This document shows positions 51,501 to 57,219 of a DNA stretch of 64,000 bases, piece after piece. Origin of the DNA: Platynereis dumerilii (Eukaryota; Annelida; Polychaeta; Phyllodocida; Nereididae); assembly GCA_026936325.1 (NCBI GenBank), contig JAPTHN010000018.1, forward strand, positions 11,737,658 through 11,801,657, read 5' to 3'. Within the stretch, counting starts at the first letter, position 1. Every line of letters begins with the position of its first letter. The translations under genes and the position numbers were made by a program. The notes beneath the pieces were generated by a model. That model saw only the letters and a list, made by a program, of their open reading frames with translations, had not been told where the DNA came from and ran no database searches.

Positions 51501-54500
51501 AGTATATACTTGTATTATGTTATCCAATAAACTCAACAACAAAAAATGTAATTTAAACAAATTGTAATCTTTTGGGAAAATTAATTATACTAAAATTATA
51601 CTAAAGGTAATTTCATGTTCATTAAAATTCAGCATTAAAGTTGTGATAAGTTTTCACTAAATCCAGTAGTATTTCTGAAGAGAAAATACAATTAGATTAT
51701 ACATTATTTCAGCGATATGAAAATATAAGCAAGTTGCTATTAAAGCCAGTGGTCGAAATAAAGGGGGTGAAGGGGGTTTGACCCCCCCCCCAAATGTTCT
51801 TGGGACCCCCTCAAATGCATTTTTTCAGAAGGACCCAGAGGGGGTCCTGAAAAGCCCCCCCCCCAATAGTGAATTTGTTAGGTGGAATAGCATGAACAAG
51901 CAAGTAAAGATTAATCAGCATACTACAACCTCTTGTGATTTATATACCGTAGAACGGGGTGACTTTGAACAGTTTTCACATCAATTCCCTTATCTTTAAA
52001 AATGTATAAGGTCTATGTGGTATTTCATGGGATTAGATGTTGGCTACTGGCATGTAGTTAATCAGTGCATCGGCATTTTGAGATGGACATCATGTATATG
52101 CCTGTGTCAGTGGATAAATGGGTATTCAAACTCACTCCGAGATCCGGGGTGACTTTGAACAGAGTGAGTTTCAATGAAAGAAAACAATCAATTCTCAGAA
52201 AACAAATGTTTATCTGTATTTATGAATTTTGCAGGGCTTGACAGCCTTTCCCTGAAATTTTGTCGGTGTTTTTTTTTTTGTGTTTTGTGACTTTTTTATT
52301 CTTGAACTACTTCTGTGCCTTTGGAGATAAATGATTGCCTAAAATAGAGAAATATGCATTCAGACATTGAATTATATGCAATGTATTATGAAATATAATA
52401 TATCTGTGAATATAGCTTACTGGAAAATGTGATGGCCTCCACGCTCACCATCACAATGTGATGTTCAAAGTCACCCCAAAGTTTGTTAAAATTCAACATC
52501 ATCCACTTGTATTATTTGTTGTCAGTCTTTCTGAATAGCCTCCAGCAAGTTTCTGGTGGATGTTTGAAGTATTTGAGTGACATTGTAATAAGGCAAGTAT
52601 TTATAAGGCCAGAGTCATTCAGCACTGTTGTGGGCACAGAAGTTCACAGGCTATGGTATCTTGCAAAAAGAAGTATGCTAAGTTTATTCATCAAAATCAT
52701 GAAAAAAAAATGCCAGTCACAATGACTTTATGTAGAAATAAACTAGGCTTTAGTAGAATATAATCAGGAGTCAAATACTTCCAGTATCTCATTTAGCTTT
52801 GCATTCATAGAGGATCAATCTTTTTCAGAAAATTGTTCAAAGTCACCCCCGGCTGTTCAAAGTCACCCCGTTCTACGGTACATCACTAATAGGGTTTTCA
52901 AAGCTAATTTTCTGAGATAAAGCATGCCTATAAAGTGCTCAGAATTCATTTTTAGAGCATCTGAAACACTCTGGCTTTAAAGCGCTTCTGGCGTCCCGCA
53001 GAATTCCGGCTACAAGGGCTTCAACTCTAGGGGCATTGGAACTTGAGAGACCCCCCCCCCCAAATAACCTGGGCTATTTCGACCACTGATTAAAGCATCA
53101 CCAGCAGCTATTAAATCAGGTCGTTGAATCATAATGCAATAGGTGGGGACACCAGGCAGGGGTAAATTGGTTTGTTTGCTCAGGAGGGCAAGGGCAAGCA
53201 AGGGAGGGAAAAGTAGTGAATGCGCCAGGGAGTATAGGGGAGTGCATGTGAGGGCATCTGCTCGGAAATTTATTGGGTTGTACTGCATGTATCATTCTCT
53301 TTTAACAGCCCAGAATTAGCTGGTTATTTGCCCCTGTAGCCCATATTTTGTCTGGGAGAGTGGGGCATGTCCATCCCCCGGGCATAACCACCCACCAGTG
53401 GTTTTGCAACATAGTGTTGATGCAGATGATTCACTTCTGTGAGAAACCTTTTTACTGAAAAGGGGTGCAGGCGATGGTAGGGGCTTTCGAGCTTTTTTAA
53501 GCAACTTCATCTTATTTTACGTGAGATGATATCTGTGACGACATTTTTGAAATATATATATATATTCTTTTATTGACATCTACAAATGTCACAGTTGATA
53601 CATATGTCATAAATATTAAGGACATGTAAGGGCCCGCTGATAGGCATTGAGTTGGGGACTTTTAACTGTCATCAAATCACTGGTAACAGAGGTAGTATTG
53701 GCTTTTTTATCCGAACATAGGGTGTAACCACCCACCCTGGAAAACATACATTAGAGGAATGACAGGCAAAGGCATGGGGGTTTGAGAAAATGTGCTGTGA
53801 ATTTTTGGGAAAGGTTAACATAGATTATGTCATTTGAGTTTTCTGAAAAAACCAAAGGTTAGCATCGGAGGGAAAGAAACATTTCTGAAGTCATTACCAT
53901 AGCAAAAGTGGGGACAATGATATAGTTTGATGCTTTCCAAGTCTAGAGCACCTACATTTTTATTAGAAAGGGATATAGTATCCTTCCACCAGATACAGAA
54001 GTTATAGAAAATACCTTGTCTTTTGGTATTTTGAGGTACCAACTGGGGTCTGTAAACTCAAAGTTCATATAGAACATTGATGTCTGCCATGCATAAAAAA
54101 CTAAATTACACATGGTTCTTTTTGGTTTCAAACTGACCCTTCTTTCTGTGTGTACAGTGGGAATATAATCATTTCGAACCACATAAATTCAACAGGAAAA
54201 TATCTTACCCAAGGAGGGGAATGTGTATGTATCAACATTTGGGTTAAATTGGCAATTACAATTGGCGAAAAGGAATTTATCCTTGTTATAGATGGGGCCA
54301 CAGGAATTACAGCTGGAACCAATCCCCCTCCCAGATATGCCTATGTTCTATTCTAATGTGCTTAAATAAGAATCCAAGCGACCAGAAGCCGTTTTGTACA
54401 ACACTAATAAAATTGTATATATGGTTTCCAAACTTTAGGACTGAAGTGTAGGTAAACACAGATTAATGCATGCATCAAGAAATCTTCCAGGGCTTTCAAT

Positions 54501-56613
54501 AAAATCGTTGCAAGTTAAGGAGGCCTAATAATCATGTGAACAAATTGGTGTTTTTATGGACAATTTTCACAAAAACGTCCAAATAATGGTAAAGACATGG
54601 CTGGGGTTGTAAGTCATACACTCTTGGTGATATATATACTGATATATATACTGCACAACTCACAGTTTGTTTTTCTACCTGTACTTATTCAAGAAAAAAA
54701 ATATACTTGCCCTGCCCTGATGGAGTGATAGGGTGCAAGCAGGGTGTGCAATTATGCCTGAATTGTCCTAACCATTATATGTCCGTTTTGGTTTTTGCGA
54801 AAATGAATGAGTTTGAGTTCACTGAGTATGCTCTGAATGAACCATATGATGTTTGAATAATCTAGTCTAAAGTGTATTGTGATTATTTCAGATAAACATT
54901 TTTTTAATTCCATTAAAGCGTATTGGAATTATTCTCATCTAAAAAGTTGTTAAAGATTTTTACAAGTCATGCCTTTACCGGTATTTGATGAGCAATGTTA
55001 CTGAAATTGACGCTTTACAAATTCATATTATTATTATTATTATTATTATTTGATGGTAAGACTTGGCCTGGGTCACACTGTATTGTCATTTCACACAAGA
55101 GGTCACTGCGGCTGGAAAGTACCAGAATGTGATTTTATCCCTGTTTGGAGTCAGTTTAGCAGAAGGCAAGTCAACTTGAAGTTTTTGCAATTTCAGTTAA
55201 GTGTCGCACCAATTAGATGTCTTTACCTTTAGCATCAAATTTACTGGAAATTCATAAACCTTTTGGATATTAGTGATACCAGGGGTACTATTCACATTAA
55301 GGCTTTAATTGTACAACTGTCAGATAGCTGAAGTCTGTTTGTGGGGCATGATATTCACAGAGTTATGTCTTTACAGTTATAATTTTGTGTTTTTCCCTTT
55401 ATAGTTTTGTGTCTGTCCTGTTATCGTTCTATTAACGGTAAAGACAAGAAATACAAAAATCCACGTGTATAGAACAGGCTTGCAGTCCTGGTCAGACAAT
55501 GGTAGTTTTTAATGGTTGTTGTGACATGTCGGCTTGCTGTGGTCTTCATTAAAAATTGCCATTCAGCACTAACAGACAAAATGACCACTTTTGCTTCAAA
55601 TTTGTCTTTGCCGTTATGTCTTTGCCGTTATGCGGTCAACAAGCAGGAACAACAGCATCCATGTAGGCACTCTCAAATAATTTGTGAGGCTTTTATCTCA
55701 GTTGGATATAGGTAACAGGTGAAAAAGGTGTTGACATGTCCGTACCGTTATGTTAGTCTTTACCGTTATCTCACAAATTTTCAATAGGTCATATCAACCA
55801 AACTAAACCATGTCATGTGTGCATATTACCAAAATAGATTCCTATGGACCTCCTTAATAATTTATGATTGATAAATTCTCAGTATTTAAAGTTTTATTTT
55901 TCAAATGTGTCTTTACTGTTATTCAGACGTTTATGTGAAAATGGCACTTATGCAAAGTACCGCATTTTGTTCTAAGACAAAGTTGTATTCCAGTCAATTG
56001 AGTCAAAAGAATAATGCATGCAGGGACTTTTTTTGTCTCAAGGTACTTCAATTTCATTGAGTCTATGTTTGTGGAATCCATCTATGGACTCTCCGTGTTC
56101 TACAAAGTAAGTTACTCTTTGTTAAATTAATGCATAAAGTGGGCGCCATGACCTCAAAGTCTGCCCCTACAGATAATTATGACTTCAGGACGCGGACACA
56201 TTTTTTGTTGTACATTTTTTGTGCATTTAAAGTTGTTCCTGCCAAAATGTCACATTAACTTAATTGGCTATATCATGTTTGTACGACATGAAGAGTTAAT
56301 AAAGACACTTACATTATCACCTCCGGTCCAACGCCAATGAGAACTATGTAAAATATGTAAAGGTCACCAAATACTTTTTTTGTTAGTTTAGTTGTGTCCC
56401 TAAACATTTGAAGACAATACCTTAAGCAGTTTGTGGAAAGAGGGCTCCTCGTGCAAGTCGTCAGTTTTCTCCACCAATCTCTTAAAAATGGAAGGTCCTT
56501 GTTTTGGGTAAATGATAGTTTCTTTATCCAAAATTTCCAAAATCTCCTCAGTTTCTTGGACTATGTTAGCTCTTGTCAGATGTTCGATCTTCTCATCAAC
56601 CCTCACATGTGGG
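16449..56613 (-). CDS. CARD-like / ankyrin / cGAS-like receptor gene (ten exons, 5' end not found)
   Basis: Ten minus-strand exons join in one frame through GT..AG introns: 56613-56421, 56343-56321, 43055-42662, 37543-37509, 35449-34757, 33545-31973, 30004-29852, 27774-27676, 17679-17334 and 16933-16449. The visible product is about 1330 residues: CARD-like fold 1-64, helical linker 72-215, ankyrin-like stretch about 335-400, helical region 447-715, ankyrin repeats about 718-815, a cGAS/Mab-21 nucleotidyltransferase from about 835 to 1165, and a coiled coil about 1190-1325. The catalytic motifs GGS (865-867), NEFD (E879, D881) and SVDVV (D946) match human cGAS G212/S213, E225/D227 and D319; the Ser-to-Glu spacing of 12 is identical. 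No His/Cys zinc-ribbon cluster is seen, as in many invertebrate cGLRs. Known relatives sense nucleic acid and make cyclic dinucleotides for STING; that role, and CARD signalling, are inferred here. Family assignment is strong; the extreme N-terminus and one internal boundary are uncertain. Confidence 0.85.
17022..17249. mobile_element. Short TA-flanked MITE in the last intron of the receptor gene
   Basis: Ends CAGTCAAAAACCT and AGGTTTGACTG are inverted and flanked by TA. Inside are repeats of the word GGCTGCTTAA. The element fills more than half of the 400-bp intron between exons I and J. Confidence 0.65.
17334..17679 (-). CDS. Exon I: C-terminal helices of the cGAS-like domain
   Basis: The exon is 346 bp between TTTTGTAG and TTATCAG/GTATAA. 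It encodes about 115 residues including RFWAEKIFDAIHFMAEKYEM, a helical stretch placed where Mab-21 proteins have their last helices, and then SSRMLNKHEVIDILHTCKTC. It leaves a single G that pairs with AT of exon J to give Asp. Conservation to cGAS is weaker here than in exons F-H. Confidence 0.8.
18812..18888. other. 77-nt near-perfect hairpin in an intron
   Basis: The arm GCATATTTTTCCAGAATTTA (continuing AGGACCA) pairs with TGGTCCCTAAATTCTGGAAA (continuing AATATTGC), leaving a loop of about 22 nt. There are only two or three mismatches or bulges in about 27 pairs. Size and shape are those of a microRNA precursor, but a tiny MITE remnant would look the same. Confidence 0.4.
19002..19135 (-). 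mobile_element. Short LINE 3'-end copy
   Basis: The sequence AAATTTTGATTAAAGTCGAT, followed by the AGCTTTTAACCGACAG stretch, matches the 3' UTR of the LINE at 15.09-15.2 kb (AAATTTTATTTAAAGTCGGT … AGCTTTTGACCGACAAG). It is a very short 5'-truncated copy in the same orientation, with an AAGAAGAAG simple repeat at its end. Confidence 0.55.
19200..19534. repeat. Minisatellite, left part, interrupted by the 5.3-kb foldback
   Basis: Repeated words such as GTCCAGGAC, CTAGGAATATTGGTCCTGT and GACACT occur in degenerate units of roughly 90-95 bp. The same units continue at 24.86-25.14 kb, so the large foldback inserted into this array. Confidence 0.55.
20835..20880. repeat. 46-bp near-perfect palindrome
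   Basis: TTGATAATTCGACATGTTCC and its complement meet with almost no loop (one mismatch in 23 pairs). It lies within copy 1 of the 5.3-kb foldback. Confidence 0.7.
21397..21654. mobile_element. 258-bp TA-flanked MITE, CAGTACAAATTTC family, copy 1
   Basis: Ends CAGTACAAATTTCTAAA and TTTAGAAATTTGTACTG are flanked by TA on both sides; the interior is full of CTATCCATAGCTA-type words. The matching place in copy 2 of the host foldback (about 63.68 kb) has a single TA and no element, which is a clean empty site. Confidence 0.85.
24541..24640. repeat. (GATA)n/(GACA)n microsatellite
   Basis: Mixed GATAGACAGATA and GATAGATTGATA units lie in the right arm of the first 5.3-kb foldback. Confidence 0.8.
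24862..25140. repeat. Minisatellite, right part
   Basis: Units such as AACTAGGATATGGCATCCAG, GGAATATTGGTCCTGT and TACTAGAATATTCTGTCCA continue the array broken at 19.53 kb. Confidence 0.55.
25141..26529. other. Receptor intron, mostly unique
   Basis: Apart from the inverted partial MITE at 25436-25775, nothing coding or repetitive was recognised. Confidence 0.45.
25436..25775. mobile_element. MITE of the GGGGCACATTGGGAC family, inverted partial copy
   Basis: GGGGCACATTGGGACACCAA is matched by TTGGTGTCCCAATGAGCCCC at the other end. The stretch 25.49-25.66 kb is the reverse complement of 26.71-26.88 kb in the neighbouring element. Confidence 0.55.
26530..27492. mobile_element. TA-flanked element of the GGGGCACATTGGGAC family
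   Basis: Termini GGGGGAACCGGACCACATTG and its near complement (CAATGTGCCCCGGTTCCCCC) are flanked by TA. The word GTCCCAATGTGCCCCGG and its complement recur inside the right third (27.24-27.30 and 27.47 kb). No coding sequence was recognised. Confidence 0.7.
27676..27774 (-). CDS. Exon H: cGAS/Mab-21 domain, conserved SY-x-x-K helix
   Basis: The exon is 99 bp (33 codons, phase 0 at both ends) between CTTGTAG and TCG/GTAAGG. The stretch LITSYRIKNTVLWILAGKS matches the conserved SSYHxKTxxLxx segment near the end of the Mab-21 fold, which lies close to the active site in cGAS. It is followed by a 10-kb intron holding the large foldback element. Confidence 0.85.
27985..28240 (+). mobile_element. 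LINE 3' end with (ATCGT)n tail
   Basis: The short peptide ending NTFVPHGVKVFNHGKL resembles the SFVPSSVRLLN ending of the LINE fragment at 7.5-7.9 kb. It is followed by a 3' UTR, AATAAAG and a (ATCGT)n tail at 28.22-28.24 kb. Only the extreme 3' end is left, inside an intron of the receptor gene. Confidence 0.5.
28462..29333. repeat. Cluster of CAGACGTCTG palindromes in a receptor intron
   Basis: The exact 10-bp palindrome CAGACGTCTG starts at 28462, 28530, 28625, 28977, 29170, 29291 and 29324, with many one-base variants between. At 28.87-29.06 kb they sit in tandem units of roughly 33 bp (CCAGTTACAGATGTCTGG, then TTGCTATAAAAATAC). Seven perfect copies in under 0.9 kb are far above chance. 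Each contains two inverted CAGAC words. Confidence 0.75.
28662..28862 (+). CDS. Possible orphan proline-rich C-terminal exon
   Basis: A locally GC-rich open frame on the plus strand follows an acceptor-like CAATAACAG and ends in TAA. It encodes about 66 residues: a Pro/Ser-rich run (SPSPTPPPPPVTPQPATP) and a basic C-terminus (ARPTRKRAKTPRL) that looks like a nuclear localisation signal. Its composition is unlike the AT-rich flanks. No partner exon was found; it may be the end of a mobile-element gene or a host exon on the opposite strand. Confidence 0.3.
   Translation, partial: TYDAGSPRIPPVREAMDPPVPLPSSPVQMSPLQMSPSPTPPPPPVTPQPATPLARPTRKRAKTPRL
29426..29813. mobile_element. TA-flanked MITE, CAGTACAATC termini
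   Basis: Ends CAGTACAATCAAAATAAAGT and ACTTTATTTTGGATTGTACTG are inverted and flanked by TA. The right edge lies 38 bp from exon G of the receptor gene. The outermost element at 50903-53285 has similar tips. Confidence 0.75.
29852..30004 (-). CDS. Exon G: cGAS/Mab-21 domain, middle part
   Basis: The exon is 153 bp (51 codons, phase 0 to phase 0), with acceptor TTTTCCAAG and donor GAG/GTATTT. The segment WKKTVYQFEWDILDNLPPGC followed by RLGILIAKALLE fits the W-R-x-SFS-x-x-E-x-x-L-L…C-x-x-L-KALK pattern at the start of the helical lobe of Mab-21/cGAS proteins. It has no cluster of His and Cys, so the zinc ribbon of vertebrate cGAS is absent here. Confidence 0.85.
30583..31440. mobile_element. 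Complex: foldback arms interlocked with a MULE-like MITE
   Basis: Arms 30583-30798 and 31113-31330 are inverted copies (AATAATCTCCATGTTTTTCG against its complement). The right arm lies inside a second inverted pair, 30797-30862 and 31370-31440 (AAAAACTTGAGATTT, GGGTCATG), whose sequence resembles the 9-bp-duplication element at 2207-2816. The alternation of arms points to an inverted duplication rather than a simple nested insertion. Confidence 0.55.
31973..33545 (-). CDS. Exon F: helical region, ankyrin repeats and cGAS catalytic core
   Basis: This is the largest exon: 1573 bp between TTTTTTACAG and AATAAG/GTAATT. After a helical N-terminal half it carries two clear ankyrin repeats (GRNLLHLAA near 32.71 kb and HGCTPLHLAHLHGN near 32.61 kb) and a weaker third. 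It then enters the nucleotidyltransferase fold: a spine helix (DLKKLFERMLKHDG), the GGS loop at 32282-32290, NEFD at 32240-32251 and the third aspartate (ISVDVVPIL) with its codon at 32045-32047. All metal-binding positions of the cGAS/Mab-21 family are present, so a catalytically competent enzyme is plausible. Confidence 0.93.
33716..34548. mobile_element. TTAA-flanked inverted-repeat element
   Basis: Termini GGGGGCTCGCTACTCGTG and CACGAGTATCGAGCCACC are imperfect inverted repeats, each next to TTAA (33712-33715 and 34549-34552). A TTAA duplication fits the piggyBac superfamily. It has no coding capacity and lies in the intron between exons E and F. Confidence 0.6.
34757..35449 (-). CDS. Exon E: first ankyrin-like block of the receptor
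   Basis: An open exon of 693 bp is bounded by TTTTTGCAG and TTAG/GTATGT. It encodes about 230 residues. The first half is helical (FLWRLMKSCKF, then VSTFLEEVFKIQEVGRED). The stretch CNHVDGEGRTPLHNLMETID has the G-x-TPLH core of an ankyrin repeat, and NMEDEDQVTPYSWIL about 40 residues later looks like a degenerate second one. Ankyrin repeats act as protein-binding scaffolds. The two leftover bases AG combine with the first G of exon F to encode Arg. Confidence 0.85.
36340..36370. repeat. (ATCT)n microsatellite
   Basis: A short run of TCTATCTATC units near 36.34-36.37 kb; a longer array of the same unit (with CTGT variants) lies at 36758-36840. Confidence 0.8.
36400..36612 (+). mobile_element. 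Retroposon 3' end with (AATC)n tail
   Basis: The sequence ending CTATAAAATAAAAGTCAATC followed by further AATC units is the typical 3' terminus of a short LINE or SINE copy. It sits inside the 35.8-37.3 kb inverted-repeat element, so it inserted there later. Confidence 0.4.
36758..36840. repeat. (ATCT)n microsatellite
   Basis: Uninterrupted ATCT units are followed by CTGTATAT variants. It is the source of a long Ile/Tyr/Leu/Ser-repeat open frame that is not coding. Confidence 0.85.
37509..37543 (-). CDS. Exon D: 35-bp microexon of the cGAS-like receptor
   Basis: The microexon lies between a TTTTCCAG acceptor and an AAG/GTATAG donor. It reads IFMSLENKLST plus AG. It enters in phase 0 from exon C and leaves in phase 2; the leftover AG joins the first A of exon E to make Arg (…LSTR-FLWRLMKS…). 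Both flanking introns are several kilobases and full of repeats, so an automatic gene caller would easily miss it. Confidence 0.7.
37843..38030. mobile_element. Tc1/mariner-type MITE, CAGCNAAACACTTTG family, partial copy 4
   Basis: Only the right half is present (GTGAAAATCAGATAGATAAT through CTATATCAAAGTGACAGACTG). It is more diverged than the other three copies and lacks the left inverted repeat, so it is probably the oldest. Confidence 0.7.
38160..38300 (-). mobile_element. Probable LINE/SINE 3' tail with (GTCAAA)n repeat
   Basis: A GTCAAAGTCAAAGTCAAGTC repeat leads into AAAATATCTTTATCAGGCAG. This looks like the reverse complement of a retroposon 3' end (AATAAAGATATTTT plus simple-repeat tail). 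No coding part is visible. Confidence 0.3.
38460..42203. mobile_element. 3.7-kb foldback with tandem subrepeats in its arms (GACTGGC termini, TA target)
   Basis: GACTGGCGGGATTTTTGAAA and its complement bound the element, with TA on both sides. The arms (38.46-39.56 and 41.10-42.20 kb) are inverted copies, and each contains several degenerate units of roughly 180-200 bp (recurring TCTATACCAATGTTTTAAAG and TTAATTATGCAAGAATAATG). The centre (39.6-41.1 kb) is unique and has a pyrimidine-rich stretch. The terminal GACTGGC and TA target link it to the 5.3-kb foldbacks. Confidence 0.75.
40080..40810. repeat. Pyrimidine-rich degenerate repeat (CTCCTGCCT-type)
   Basis: Degenerate units such as GCCTCCT, TAGCTCTTGCCT and CTCCTTTCTCCTGCC fill about 700 bp on the plus strand. 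Low stop density makes open frames on both strands, none with a recognisable domain. It forms the centre of the 38.5-42.2 kb foldback. Confidence 0.6.
42204..42661. other. Intron sequence between the 3.7-kb foldback and exon C
   Basis: Nothing recognisable. It is the 5' end of the intron between exons C and D of the receptor gene. Confidence 0.5.
42662..43055 (-). CDS. Exon C: helical linker of the cGAS-like receptor
   Basis: An acceptor (TTTCACAG) at the high end and an AAG/GTACTT donor at the low end bound 131 open codons. Residues are rich in Leu, Lys, Glu and Gln and look helical (for example SYLETFQKNLITLQNQ, then AKAEEFMEKLK). A second, very strong acceptor (CTTTTTTTCAG) lies in frame at 42827, so the part 42662-42826 (55 codons, starting TLYLNYK) may be a separate exon; I could not find a convincing donor for the short intron this would imply. 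The next exon joins in phase 0. Confidence 0.65.
43056..43851. other. Receptor intron, unique part
   Basis: AT-rich intron sequence directly upstream of exon C. A possible 22-bp exon (CAG-flanked, near 43.22-43.24 kb) was considered, but its phase does not fit. Confidence 0.45.
43860..44260. mobile_element. hAT MITE (CAGGGGCGGACTGG termini)
   Basis: CAGGGGCGGACTGGC and GCCAGTCCGCCCCTG are inverted repeats, flanked by a perfect 8-bp duplication AACGGATT (43852-43859 and 44261-44268). The tips are a classic hAT type. A CTTCTTCTT run is included. It is noncoding; the perfect duplication suggests a fairly recent insertion. Confidence 0.85.
45514..45579. repeat. (GA)n microsatellite
   Basis: A perfect GA array of about 60 bp leads into ATCTTTATTTTTCATCCATC, which could be the reverse complement of a retroposon tail. 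Confidence 0.9.
45980..46075. repeat. (CTGTCTGTCCGT)n-type simple repeat
   Basis: Imperfect CTGT/CCGT units on the plus strand just before the 155-bp array. Confidence 0.75.
46054..46775. repeat. Tandem array, about 155-bp units, 4-5 copies
   Basis: Each unit contains GTGTACACAATAACTCCA, a GATCACCAAACTAACAGGGA segment, TATCACCATAAGACCTTGAA and GTTTTGACATGAGTGACCTT in that order. Units are about 75-90 per cent alike. The repeated unit produces short minus-strand open frames that I regard as noncoding. Confidence 0.7.
46930..47170. repeat. GAGGCCAAGG-type degenerate repeat
   Basis: Short variants of GAGGCAAGGCCAAGGATT and CCGAGGCC repeat across about 240 bp. The region is GC-richer than its neighbours. 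Confidence 0.5.
50094..50470 (+). pseudogene. Possible coding 3' end split by the hAT-like insertion
   Basis: Immediately right of the 5.5-kb element the plus strand reads HLVISVLFRELLRAST … VSECADGLVYYLRECDYRV to a TGA at 50250, followed by AATAAA near 50.44 kb. Left of the element, 44.46-44.53 kb reads VTSAVGKWTALALPQI in a frame that would be continuous if the element and one 8-bp duplication were absent. It could be the end of a gene or retroposon broken by the insertion; no domain is recognised. Confidence 0.3.
51747..53088. mobile_element. Middle element of the nest: hAT-like (CAGTGGTCGAAATA termini)
   Basis: CAGTGGTCGAAATA and TATTTCGACCACTG are inverted repeats. They are flanked by a perfect 8-bp duplication ATTAAAGC (51739-51746 and 53089-53096). 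Poly-C runs lie just inside each end. It contains the third element at 51947. Confidence 0.85.
51947..52878. mobile_element. Inner element of the nest: TA-flanked (CCGTAGAACGGGG termini)
   Basis: CCGTAGAACGGGGTGACTTT and its complement bound the element, with TA on both sides. The word GGGGTGACTTTGAACAG recurs inside, at 52.15 kb and inverted at 52.47 and 52.85 kb. No coding sequence was recognised. It is the youngest layer of the nest. Confidence 0.8.
53290..54585. other. Receptor intron, unique part
   Basis: No coding exon or clear transposon end was recognised; a (TA)n run lies at 53.55 kb. Short open frames on both strands lack support. Confidence 0.45.
54586..55925. repeat. Scattered GTCTTTACCGTTAT words in both orientations
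   Basis: Exact or near copies of GTCTTTACCGTTAT occur at about 55366, 55604, 55618, 55756 and 55909, and inverted ones (GGTAAAGACA) at about 54588 and 55436. They may belong to a decayed inverted-repeat element whose ends I could not define. There are no coding exons here. Confidence 0.4.
55027..55050. repeat. (ATT)n microsatellite
   Basis: A short perfect TTA/ATT array. Confidence 0.85.
56321..56343 (-). CDS. Exon B: 23-bp microexon of the cGAS-like receptor
   Basis: The microexon follows a TTTTACATAG acceptor and ends at a GAG/GTGATA donor. It encodes FSLALDR plus two bases. It starts in phase 0 and ends in phase 2, which is exactly what is needed to link exon A (ends in phase 0) to exon C (needs two incoming bases, giving AG+A = Arg). 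The intron to exon A is only 77 bp. Support is from phase and splice signals alone, since the peptide is too short to recognise. Confidence 0.5.
56421..56613 (-). CDS. Exon A: CARD-like death-fold domain
   Basis: This exon is bounded by a TTTTCAG acceptor at its high end and an AAG/GTATTG donor at its low end. One base completes a codon from an unseen upstream exon, then 64 codons follow. The residues run as short amphipathic helices. The stretch QGPSIFKRLVEKTDDLHEEP followed by SFHKLLK resembles helices 4-5 of CARD domains (GP-x-AF-x-x-L-x-E-x-L pattern ending in H-x-x-L-L). CARD domains pair with other CARDs to build signalling complexes in the cytosol. A death domain or unrelated helical bundle remains possible, because helix 1 is partly outside the visible exon. 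Confidence 0.6.
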
Positions 56614-57219
56614 CTGAAAATCAAATGATAGATATAAAATCGTTAAATAATTGAGTATAATACTATGGAAAATGATCCCCACACATGATAAAAGTAGAAT
56701 GACGGAAGCCTCCTAGTGGTGAGGTTGCATGCAAAATATTAAATTAGGCACAGTTCTTATGAACACCTTATAATAAATCATTCATTTCAAAGATATTCCA
56801 TCATGTTTGAAGTAGTTAGTTTTGGATTAAGTATCTGAGATAGTTGGAAAATTTATCAATTCTTCACTAGAGGAGGGGTCCCTCAGCCTTCTTATCACAT
56901 GGTTAGGTGTTGATCCCTGAATTTGCTGTTGTTTCAATATGGCAATGCTAGAGAAGCCCGGCAAAAAGAAACAAGAATCGCAAACGATGATAATATGACC
57001 GTGGGCGCTGCTGGACGCCTTGTGCTGGTCACGCGCAATCAAGTGTGACTGTGTCGATCCATAAAAGAGGAACAACGATTTTTGTATTGAGTGCAGCTTG
57101 TTTAGACCTGGCGTAAAAAAGCTCAGTTTTATAATAATAATAATAAAAAGATATATATTCGTTGTTGTCCATGGCGCAGTAGGGCCTCTATTTAAGGGGG
57201 GGTTCATTCGAGGGGCCTA
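56614..57219. other. Candidate 5' region of the receptor gene
   Basis: The stretch at about 56.93-57.07 kb is richer in GC and CpG than its surroundings (for example CGTGGGCGCTGCTGGACGCC), which may mark a promoter or first exon on the minus strand. I found no donor in the phase required by exon A, so this is only a suggestion; the true first exon could lie beyond the right edge of the window. Confidence 0.25.

Larger units (their letters stand above)
50903..53285. mobile_element. Outer element of a three-level nest (CAGTACAACCC termini)
   Basis: CAGTACAACCCAATAAATTT and its complement mark the two ends. TA is on the left; CA, probably a changed TA, is on the right. The hAT-like element 51747-53088 is inserted inside it. 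Tips resemble the MITE at 29426-29813. Confidence 0.6.

Noticed and set aside
56827-57207. 126-codon minus-strand frame upstream of the CARD-like exon considered as its first exon
   Set aside because: No donor in the required phase was found and the frame includes an ATA/ATT simple repeat; only the GC-richer part is noted as a possible promoter region.
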